Shown here: piece after piece, positions 56,417-63,384 of the stretch
Position numbering within the stretch: position 1 is the first letter of the stretch
Layout: each line of letters opens with the position of its first letter
Assembly: GCF_017307495.1 (NCBI RefSeq)
Contig: NZ_JAFKHE010000012.1
Coordinates: forward strand, 124,001 to 188,000
Direction: 5' to 3'
DNA: 64,000 bases
Source of the DNA: Devosia sp.
GTDB lineage: Bacteria > Pseudomonadota > Alphaproteobacteria > Rhizobiales > Devosiaceae
Program-made: the position numbers and the translations under genes
Notes under the pieces: model-generated
The model's database searches: none
Seen by the model: the letters and a program-made list of their open reading frames with translations, nothing else
Told to the model about the DNA's origin: nothing

Positions 56417-58450
56417 CTAGATATCCAGGTCCGTGACGAACGCGGCGTTTTCCTGGATGAACTCGAAGCGGGCCTCCGGCCGGTTGCCCATCAGGCGCTC
56501 GACGGTCGACCTGGTGGCGTCCTGGTCGTCCTTGACGCGTACCTGCAGCAGTGTGCGGGTCCTCTTGTCCATGGTCGTTTCGCGCAGGTGCACATAGGGC
56601 ATCTCGCCCAGCCCTTTGAAGCGCGTGATGTCCGGCTTCTTGCCCTTGAACTCGCTGGCAATGATCGCATCGCGATGCGCGTCGTTCATCGCATAGGCGA
56701 CCTTGGGACCATGGCTGATGCGGTAGAGTGGCGGCATGGCGAGGTAGAGGTGCCCGCCGTCGATGAGCTGAGGCATCTCCTGGAAGAAGAACGTCATCAG
56801 CAGGGACGCGATATGCGCCCCGTCGACGTCGGCGTCGGTCATCAGGATGATCTTGTCGTACCGGAGGTCGTCGTCGCGGTAGCGCTCGCGCGTCCCGCAG
56901 CCGAGCGCCTGGATCAGGTCGGCGATCGCCTGGCTGGCCTGGACCTTGTCGCGGCTGAGGCCGGCGACATTGAGGATCTTGCCGCGCAGCGGCAGCACCG
57001 CCTGGCTGGCGCGGTCGCGCGCCGATTTGGCGCTGCCGCCGGCCGAGTCGCCTTCGACGATGAACAGTTCCGCGCCCTGCGCCGCGGACTGAGTGCAGTC
57101 GGCGAGCTTGCCCGGCAGCCGGAGCTTTCGGGTCGCCGACTGGCGGTCGACCTCCTTCTCCTTCTTGCGGCGCAGACGCTCCTCGGACCGCTCGATGGCC
57201 CAGTCGAGGAGCTTTGAGGCCTGGTTCGGCGAGGCCGCGAGCCAGTGGTCGAACGCGTCCGACAGGGCCTTGTCGACGATACGCGTGGCCTCGGGCGAAC
57301 TCAGCTTGTCCTTGGTCTGGCCGACGAACTCGGGCTCGCGCACGAATACCGAGAGCATCGCCGAGCACTGTACCAGCACGTCTTCCGCGGTGAGTTGCGC
57401 CGCACGCTTGTTGCCCGACAGCTCGGCGTAGTTTCTCAGTCCGCGCAGCAGCGCGACACGCAGGCCCTGCTCGTGAGTACCGCCGTCACCCGTCGGCACC
57501 GTGTTACAGTACGAGTTGACGAAGCCATCGCCGAGGCACCAGGCGATTGCCCATTCGACGGCGCCGTGGCTGCCCGGTTTGCCGACGATGCCCGAGAAGA
57601 TGTCCTCGGTGATGCGCGGCTCGCCTTCGATGCGGCTGGCAAGGAAGTCGCGCAGGCCGCCGGGGAAGTGGAACGTCGCCTTGGCCGGCATGTCGTCCTT
57701 GGCGAGGCTCTCGTCGCAACTCCAGCGAATCTCGACGCCCCCGAAGAGGTAGGCCTTCGACCGCGTCATCCTGAACAGGCGCGCCGCGGAGAACTCGGCC
57801 TTGTCGCCAAAGATCTGCGGATCCGGGTGGAAGCGCGTAGCGGTGCCGCGGCGGTTCTGCACGCGGCCCACGGTCTCCATGCCGCCCTGCGGCTTGCCGC
57901 GCGAGAAGCGCTGCCGATAGAGCACCTGGTCGCGTGCCACCTCGACCACAAGGTCATCCGACAGCGCGTTGACGACTGACACGCCAACGCCGTGGAGACC
58001 ACCAGAGGTTTCGTAGGCCTTGCCGTCGAACTTGCCGCCGGCATGCAGCGTCGTCATCACGATCTCGAGCGTCGAGCGGCCGGGGAATTTCGGGTGGTTC
58101 TCCACCGGGATGCCACGGCCGTTGTCGGTGATCGTCAGGTAGCCGTCGGCGCCGAAATGCACCTCGATCCGGCTGGCATGTCCGGCAATGGCCTCGTCCA
58201 TCGAGTTGTCGATGACTTCGGCGAACAGGTGATGCAGGGCGTTGGCATCGGTGCCGCCGATATACATGCCCGGGCGGCGGCGCACCGGCTCCAGGCCCTC
58301 GAGGACCTCGATGTCGGCGGCCGAGTACGACGTGGCGTTCGACACGTTGGGCGCGACCGGCGGCGCAGCCGGGGCAGGGGCCGGGGCAACCGGCCTTGCC
58401 ACGCGGGGCGCCTCGTCATCAGGGCCGAACAGGTCTTCGATCGCCGCCAT
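56417..58450 (-). CDS. parE: DNA topoisomerase IV subunit B
   Basis: This 677-residue type II topoisomerase ATPase subunit decatenates chromosomes with ParC. The GHKL ATPase domain has EVIDNSMDEAIAG near residue 75 and DNGRGIPV. The TOPRIM domain has EGDSAGGSAK near residue 455 and DADVDGAHI. An Ala/Pro-rich N-terminal extension (about residues 10-40) precedes the ATPase. The ATG at 58450 is clear. ParC is not in the window. Confidence 0.96.
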   Translation of the reverse strand: MAAIEDLFGPDDEAPRVARPVAPAPAPAAPPVAPNVSNATSYSAADIEVLEGLEPVRRRPGMYIGGTDANALHHLFAEVIDNSMDEAIAGHASRIEVHFGADGYLTITDNGRGIPVENHPKFPGRSTLEIVMTTLHAGGKFDGKAYETSGGLHGVGVSVVNALSDDLVVEVARDQVLYRQRFSRGKPQGGMETVGRVQNRRGTATRFHPDPQIFGDKAEFSAARLFRMTRSKAYLFGGVEIRWSCDESLAKDDMPAKATFHFPGGLRDFLASRIEGEPRITEDIFSGIVGKPGSHGAVEWAIAWCLGDGFVNSYCNTVPTGDGGTHEQGLRVALLRGLRNYAELSGNKRAAQLTAEDVLVQCSAMLSVFVREPEFVGQTKDKLSSPEATRIVDKALSDAFDHWLAASPNQASKLLDWAIERSEERLRRKKEKEVDRQSATRKLRLPGKLADCTQSAAQGAELFIVEGDSAGGSAKSARDRASQAVLPLRGKILNVAGLSRDKVQASQAIADLIQALGCGTRERYRDDDLRYDKIILMTDADVDGAHIASLLMTFFFQEMPQLIDGGHLYLAMPPLYRISHGPKVAYAMNDAHRDAIIASEFKGKKPDITRFKGLGEMPYVHLRETTMDKRTRTLLQVRVKDDQDATRSTVERLMGNRPEARFEFIQENAAFVTDLDI

Positions 58451-58562
58451 GAAATCTCCGTCCCGGGCGCGAATCGGCGCCCGTCAAAGCTCTAGCATAT
58501 CTGCCGGGTTGGGTGGGTTAAGCGCGGACGTAAGGGGCGGGGCGACGCCTGTCAACCAGCTG

Positions 58563-58578
58563 TGAACGGCATGTGAAC
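58563..58578 (+). promoter_or_regulatory. 11-bp-period direct repeat, site 5
   Basis: TGAAC at 58563 and 58574 form an exact tandem repeat with an 11-bp period, about 115-130 bp upstream of parE and 270 bp upstream of the secreted-protein gene. Confidence 0.4.
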
Positions 58579-58740
58579 GCACGGTTCCGCGAGCGTTCAA
58601 CCGCGCGGCGATAGCCGGGACGGGAGATTGCGGAGCGCCGGGCCGGGGCCAGTAGGCAGTGTCCGGGCCGGGCGATCGGCAATCTCACCATCCTGCCGCT
58701 TCTAACCTGTCGGAGTCTGTACCCGCGCTCGCCCGCAACA

Positions 58741-58756
58741 TGAACCGCGGATGAAC
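58741..58756 (+). promoter_or_regulatory. 11-bp-period direct repeat, site 6
   Basis: TGAAC at 58741 and TGAAC at 58752 form an exact tandem repeat with an 11-bp period, 94-110 bp upstream of the secreted-protein gene at 58851. Confidence 0.45.
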
Positions 58757-58850
58757 GGGAGATACCGCGTTGGTTAAGAATGCAACCCTTAGCGTCGTGC
58801 GACACTAGTGGACCTGGCACCACAGAAGACGACCCAAAAAGGAGACTACC

Positions 58851-59267
58851 ATGACCCCGATCCTTTCCCGCGTGATGAAGTCCGGCCGAGCGGCAATCGT
58901 TGCCGTCACGCTTGGGGCCGCGGCGCTCACGGCCATGCCGGTCCAGGCTCAGTCGGGCGGCAATCCGTCCTTCAACTTCCAGTTCGGCATTCAGGGTGGC
59001 GGTGACAATTTCTCGTACCGCTTCGACAACGGCAAGCGCTTCAAGCGCGAGTGCCTGACCAACAACGAAGTCCGCCGCGGGCTGCAGCGCATGGGCTGGG
59101 ATGACATCCGGTTCGTCGACCGCCACGGCGTGCGCGTGAAGGTGGTCGCGGACTGGGGCCGTCGCACCTACGCGATGACCGTCAACAAGTGCACCGGCCG
59201 CGTTACCGACATCGAGCGGCTGAGCCGTCCGTACCGTCCGGGCTTCCACTTCCAGTTCCGCTTCTGA
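58851..59267 (+). CDS. Small secreted basic protein
   Basis: This 138-residue protein has a signal peptide ending near AMPVQA (residue 33) and a mature chain rich in Phe, Gly and Arg. The central region CLTNNEVRRGLQRMGWDDIRF followed by a later TVNKCTGRV gives two conserved Cys. The same Cys-to-Cys unit is present in the next gene, so the two are paralogs. The ATG has AAGGAGA upstream. A strong terminator follows. Family and function are unknown. The product is probably periplasmic. Confidence 0.8.
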   Translation: MTPILSRVMKSGRAAIVAVTLGAAALTAMPVQAQSGGNPSFNFQFGIQGGGDNFSYRFDNGKRFKRECLTNNEVRRGLQRMGWDDIRFVDRHGVRVKVVADWGRRTYAMTVNKCTGRVTDIERLSRPYRPGFHFQFRF

Positions 59268-59313
59268 CCTGAACTCCGGCGGAGCCGGAACCTCCTCCCT
59301 CCGGCTCCGTCGC

Positions 59314-59344
59314 ACCCCGGCCCCCAACAGGGCCGGGGTTTTGT
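59314..59344 (+). terminator. Rho-independent terminator
   Basis: ACCCCGGCCC and GGGCCGGGGT with a 6-nt loop are followed by TTTTGT. It lies 46 bp after the first secreted-protein gene. Confidence 0.9.
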
Positions 59345-59378
59345 CTTTCCGGCGCAATGACAACCAAGGAGACGATCA

Positions 59379-59699
59379 ATGAGAACGACATCCTCCGTAA
59401 GGGCCGCCATTCTCGGGCTTGCCCTGGCGGCATCCGCCGTCCCGGCCGGCGCGGCGCAGTTCCACTTCGGATTCGGGACCGACGGCTTCGGCTTCCGCCG
59501 CCCCCTGATCTGCATCGAACTGACGGACCGGCAGATCCGCAACGCCGTGCGCGATCAGGGGTACTCCAACATCTACCTCAATGTGAGCAACAACCGCCGC
59601 ATCCAGGTTCGTGCCACCCGTGGCGACTGGGTGTATCTGCTGCGTGTCTCGACCTGCACCGGCACCATCCTCAGCCGCGAGCGGCTTCGCCCCGCATGA
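59379..59699 (+). CDS. Small secreted protein, paralog of 58851-59267
   Basis: This 106-residue protein has a signal peptide (MRTTSSVRAAILGLALAASAVPAGA) and a short mature chain. Its core, CIELTDRQIRNAVRDQGYSNI and a later STCTGTI, aligns with the unit in the upstream paralog (CLTNNEVRRGLQRMGWDDI and NKCTGRV). The Cys spacing is conserved. The ATG has an AAGGAG-type site. It ends in a terminator. Function is unknown. Confidence 0.8.
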   Translation: MRTTSSVRAAILGLALAASAVPAGAAQFHFGFGTDGFGFRRPLICIELTDRQIRNAVRDQGYSNIYLNVSNNRRIQVRATRGDWVYLLRVSTCTGTILSRERLRPA

Positions 59700-59722
59700 A
59701 CTGAAGCCGGTTCCGAGTTCAG

Positions 59723-59762
59723 TGCGTTCGTTCCCGCGCGCCGGGGGCGAACGCATTGTTTT
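59723..59762 (+). terminator. Rho-independent terminator
   Basis: TGCGTTCG and CGAACGCA form an 8-bp perfect stem with a GC-rich inner helix, followed by TTGTTTT. It lies 24 bp after the second secreted-protein gene. Confidence 0.75.
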
Positions 59763-59861
59763 GGATCACCCTGTTTAGAGTTCGTTCGCTTTGTCGAAGC
59801 ACTTTCTTAAACGCCCGCCGCTATAACTCGGTCATACGGTTTTTGTGTCTGGAGTAGCCGT

Positions 59862-60035
59862 ATGCGTGCCCGAAGCGAGGGTGGTCTCGCGTACCTTGAG
59901 ACCCATCGTCGGGCACCTCGAAACAGCGGATGGCCGCAAGCCGGATTGAAGAGTTTTGCGTACCGGCTTGCCCATCTTGCGTTTCCTCGTTCGCTGACCA
60001 TCGCGGCAGTCGCGACGCTGTTCTACCTGGCGTGA
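59862..60035 (+). CDS. Small ORF with C-terminal membrane helix
   Basis: ATG 59862 opens a 57-codon frame with GGAG 8 bp upstream. The first 40 residues are Arg-rich (MRARSEGGLAYLETHRRAPR). The C-terminus is a hydrophobic stretch (SLTIAAVATLFYLA) that could be a membrane anchor. A TATAAC box lies 35 bp upstream, without a well-spaced -35. It was not recognised as a known family. It could be a real small protein or a chance frame. Confidence 0.35.
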   Translation: MRARSEGGLAYLETHRRAPRNSGWPQAGLKSFAYRLAHLAFPRSLTIAAVATLFYLA

Positions 60036-60087
60036 TTGCCAGAGCGCGGCCGCTGCGCTATTGAGCCAAAGTCCGCTACACCAGCTG

Positions 60088-60171
60088 AAGGAGGGTCGCG
60101 TGGGCTTTCGTCATGACCACCACCGCAGCCGTGGCCCTGTCTTCGCCCTGCAGCAGCAGTTGCAGGGCTGA
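60088..60171 (+). promoter_or_regulatory. Possible leader peptide and hairpin upstream of ABC-F
   Basis: An excellent AAGGAGGG (60088-60095) sits 4 bp before GTG 60100, which opens a 23-codon frame ending at 60171 (MGFRHDHHRSRG...). The end of this frame overlaps a stem with arms GCCCTGCA and TGCAGGGC. The ABC-F gene starts 125 bp further on. ABC-F genes are often controlled by such leader peptides, but no experimental support is implied. Confidence 0.3.
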
Positions 60172-60296
60172 CCGAGCGGGTCCGGACGACAGTTTCGTCT
60201 CATCCAATTCTGGTCTGCCCACACGGCTTCGCTTGACGCGAGCCATTGACGGCAAGGGCGCCTTGTTGCGCCATGACTTCCAGAAGTGAGACAGAC

Positions 60297-61829
60297 ATGG
60301 GCTCGATCAGCCTCAAGAACCTTTCCACAATCGCGACGGCGCAGCTGTTCAGCGATCTCAACCTGGTAATCGCCGACGGCGATCGGGTGGGGCTCGTCGC
60401 TGGCAACGGTCTCGGCAAGACCACGTTGCTGCGCATCATCGCCGGCCTTGCCGAGCCGACCTCGGGCGAAGTCACTCGCTCGCGGGGGTTGCGCATCGGC
60501 TATGTCGAGCAAGACGTGCCGGCCGCCTTGTTGCCATTGACGATGCGCGACGCGGTGCTCGAGGCGTTGCCGCCATCGGATCGCGAGACGGATGCCTGGC
60601 GCGCCGACGTGGCTCTCGACGGTTTCGAAACACCCTACGAGTTGCGCGACCGGAAGGTCGCCGAGCTCAGCGGCGGCTGGCAGAGGCTGATGCTCATTGC
60701 CCGTGTCTGGGTCACCGATCCGGATGCGTTGCTGCTGGACGAGCCCACCAACCACCTCGACCTGAGCAAGCTGTTCAGGCTTGAGGAGTGGTTCCGTCGC
60801 GAGGCGCGCAACATCCCGGTCATCGTCGCCAGCCACGATCGCGACTTCCTCGATGCAGTCACCAACCGGACGCTGTTCCTGCGGCCGGGCACCTCGCGCT
60901 ACTTCCCGCTCGCCTACAGCGCCGCGCGCACCGAGATCGAGCGGGAGGACGCCTCCCAGGACGCACAGAACGAGCGGGACCTGAAGGAGGCCGCCAAGCT
61001 CAGGAAGCAGGCCGCCAAGCTCAACAATATCGGCATCAACTCGGGCAGCGACCTGCTGGTGGTCAAGACCCGGCAGCTGCGGGAGCGTGCCGCGAAAATA
61101 GAGGAAGCCGTCCGGCCGGCGCACAAGGAGCGGTCCGGCGAGATCCGCCTTGCCAACCGCGGCACGCATGCCAGGTTGCTCGTCGGTATCGAGAACATGA
61201 CCGTTGCCACGCCGTCCGGGCAGGCGCTGTTCCGTATCGACAAGCTCCACGTCTTCCAGGGTGATCGCATCGTCCTGCTCGGGCGCAATGGCGTCGGCAA
61301 GTCGCAGTTCGTGAGACTGGTACACGAGGCGATGACCGACCCGGACGGTGTGGCGGGCATTCGCGTCACGCCGTCACTGGTCCTGGGCTACACCGACCAG
61401 GACATGTCGCAATTGCCGACCGGCGAAACGCCGGAGAGCTTCATCTCCACCCGCTTCAAGCAGCCCGATGCCCGGGTGCGCAGTCTTCTCGCCGCTGCCG
61501 GCTTCCCCATCGAAAAGCAGGGCAAGCCGATCGGGCAGCTCAGTTTCGGCCAGCGCGCGCGCCTTGGCCTTCTGGCCCTGCGCCTCACCGAGCCCAACTT
61601 CTACCTGATGGACGAACCGACCAATCACGTGGACATTCCGGGCCGCGAGGCGCTTGAGCGCGAAATTCTCGAACACGAGGCAACCGCCATTCTTGTCTCA
61701 CACGACCGAAGCTTCGTGCGCAATGTCGGAAACCGCTATCTTCAGATCGACGGCCGGAGACTGCGCGAAGTCGAGGGGGCTGAGGACTTTTTCGAGCAGA
61801 TGATGCTCGAAGTCGATCAGTTGACGTGA
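60297..61829 (+). CDS. ABC-F family ATPase
   Basis: This 510-residue protein has two ABC ATPase domains and no membrane segments. Domain 1 has Walker A AGNGLGKTTLLR near residue 38, signature LSGGWQRL, and Walker B LLLDEPTNHLDL. Domain 2 has GRNGVGKSQFVR, signature LSFGQRARLG and LMDEPTNHVDI. The second Walker A is GKSQ instead of the usual GKST. The helical linker between them is charged. ABC-F proteins bind ribosomes and can rescue translation or protect from antibiotics. Which applies here is unknown. The ATG at 60297 is chosen over an in-frame ATG at 60273. Confidence 0.92.
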   Translation: MGSISLKNLSTIATAQLFSDLNLVIADGDRVGLVAGNGLGKTTLLRIIAGLAEPTSGEVTRSRGLRIGYVEQDVPAALLPLTMRDAVLEALPPSDRETDAWRADVALDGFETPYELRDRKVAELSGGWQRLMLIARVWVTDPDALLLDEPTNHLDLSKLFRLEEWFRREARNIPVIVASHDRDFLDAVTNRTLFLRPGTSRYFPLAYSAARTEIEREDASQDAQNERDLKEAAKLRKQAAKLNNIGINSGSDLLVVKTRQLRERAAKIEEAVRPAHKERSGEIRLANRGTHARLLVGIENMTVATPSGQALFRIDKLHVFQGDRIVLLGRNGVGKSQFVRLVHEAMTDPDGVAGIRVTPSLVLGYTDQDMSQLPTGETPESFISTRFKQPDARVRSLLAAAGFPIEKQGKPIGQLSFGQRARLGLLALRLTEPNFYLMDEPTNHVDIPGREALEREILEHEATAILVSHDRSFVRNVGNRYLQIDGRRLREVEGAEDFFEQMMLEVDQLT

Positions 61830-62004
61830 GCCTGCGATGAAACCTGCCAGTGAGATGGCAACGTTAGCACGGCGTGGTGTCCCGGATTTGAGTCCGATGA
61901 TCTGATTAGATCTGGCGTTGTATTTTAGAATGGAGACGCGTTTCGTCCTGTCTGCATCCGAGTAACTTATGATTCAGGATCATTGCGGTAGTCTTTTCTC
62001 CAGG

Positions 62005-62685
62005 ATGGAGATGGGCGCAATGGCCAGTTCCTTTCGGCAAGAACGAAATGCACAGCGGGCAGCGGATCGGCGGGCCGAGATTCGGTACGACGGCAACATT
62101 GCGGCCTCCTTCACCTATACGCCCGGTTCCGGCGGTGGCGTGCGTGCGGTCAACTGCACCGTGGTGAGCCTGTCGCCGTCGGCGATGGTGGTGACGGCGC
62201 CGGTGCACGGCGCGGTGGGGGAGCATCTCTGGCTCGAGCTCGACGGCTTCGGACTTGTTCGTTGTGCGATCGAGCAGATCCGCGAGGACGGCTTCGTTTG
62301 CCAGAACCTGCTCAATGACGATGCCCGGCGGCGCCTTGCCACCTGGGTATCGTGGCTCCGCCGCCGTGGTGGCCGCGTTGCCGGCGATCAGCGCGAATTC
62401 ATGCGCCTTCGCCCCCGCGATGCGCGGACGACTGTCATCTTCACCGATGGCTCGGCGGCGGACGTGCTGCTCAGCGACGTGTCCCGCTCCGGTGCGGCAA
62501 TTGCCTCCGACCGGCAGGTGAGCATCGGCGACGTCATCCAGATCGGGCGCGTGCCCGCCCACGTCGTGAGAATTGTGGAGGGCGGTTTCGCCGTCGCCTT
62601 CGACCAGGTGCTGGACGCGGCGGATGCTGACCGACTGGTCGCCGGCTATGAGGTTGGCGTCAGTCCGACGAGCAAGGCGGTCTAG
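62005..62685 (+). CDS. Double PilZ-like protein
   Basis: This 226-residue protein has two PilZ-type modules. The second (about residues 125-205) has the Arg motif QREFMRLRPRDAR and DVSRSGAAI, the expected c-di-GMP-binding elements. The first module (RRAEIRYDGN, VVSLSPSAMVV) is more degenerate. No signal peptide or TM segment was found. ATGs at 62005, 62011 and 62020 are all in frame and the start is not certain. The next gene is a paralog 3 bp downstream. Confidence 0.8.
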   Translation: MEMGAMASSFRQERNAQRAADRRAEIRYDGNIAASFTYTPGSGGGVRAVNCTVVSLSPSAMVVTAPVHGAVGEHLWLELDGFGLVRCAIEQIREDGFVCQNLLNDDARRRLATWVSWLRRRGGRVAGDQREFMRLRPRDARTTVIFTDGSAADVLLSDVSRSGAAIASDRQVSIGDVIQIGRVPAHVVRIVEGGFAVAFDQVLDAADADRLVAGYEVGVSPTSKAV

Positions 62686-62688
62686 ACC

Positions 62689-63384
62689 ATGCCGGCCGCA
62701 GCCCGGATCCAGACCGATGCCTCTGCAGCCGGTGCTCCAAGCCGCACGGATGTGCGCTTCATCGGCGATGTCATGGGCAGCTATGTCCTTGCCAGCCGCC
62801 TGCAGGCCCAGGGCTCGGTGCAGGTCTTTGCCTGCCGGGCGCGCAGCATCTCCGCCTACGAGGCGGTGATCCATGCCCCCGTCACCGGCACGCCCGGCGA
62901 GGCCCTCACGGTCACGTTCCAGGGGCTGGGCATCCTGCACGGCCGCATCGGCCGCGTCGTGGATGGCGGCTTCGTCGCCAGCTTCGAATGTACCGAGCCG
63001 GAGCGCGCTCTGCTGGCATCGCGCATCGACTGGCTGAAGCGCAGGACGCTCAAGGCCGTTGCCGATCGCCGCGCCCACAAGCGCGTGCTGCCGCGTGAGA
63101 CGAGAGCCAAGCTCCTGCTCGGCGACGGCACCAGCTACGACTGCTTCATCATCGACATGTCGCAATCCGGGGTCGCGGTGTCAGCCGATGTACTGCCGCC
63201 GCTGGGCGCGCTGGCCGGAGTGGGTGCAGTGCCGGGCAAGGTGGTGCGCTACGTCGAGGCCGGCTTTGCCGTGCAGTTCGCCGAATTGCAGCAACTCGAG
63301 CAGTTGGAAGCACTGCTGACCGGGCAGACAGAGCAGAACCGCCATCCCGCGGCCCGGCAACCCGGCGTGGCTGGCGAAGCCTAG
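62689..63384 (+). CDS. Double PilZ-like protein, tandem paralog
   Basis: This 231-residue paralog of the preceding gene has a degenerate first module and a second module with RRAHKRVLPRETRAK and DMSQSGVAV. Both genes share the helical hinge between modules (WLKRR or WLRRR). The stop overlaps the stop of the convergent DUF808 gene by 4 bp (CTAG). The pair may act together as a c-di-GMP-responsive complex. That is inference. Confidence 0.8.
   Translation: MPAAARIQTDASAAGAPSRTDVRFIGDVMGSYVLASRLQAQGSVQVFACRARSISAYEAVIHAPVTGTPGEALTVTFQGLGILHGRIGRVVDGGFVASFECTEPERALLASRIDWLKRRTLKAVADRRAHKRVLPRETRAKLLLGDGTSYDCFIIDMSQSGVAVSADVLPPLGALAGVGAVPGKVVRYVEAGFAVQFAELQQLEQLEALLTGQTEQNRHPAARQPGVAGEA

Larger units (their letters stand above)
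58451..58850. other. 400-bp intergenic region with regulatory repeats
   Basis: No gene was seen in this divergent gap between parE and the secreted-protein gene at 58851. It holds two tandem TGAAC repeats with an 11-bp period (58563/58574 and 58741/58752) and GC-rich inverted stretches. It likely contains both promoters. A confident -35/-10 pair was not found. Confidence 0.5.
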
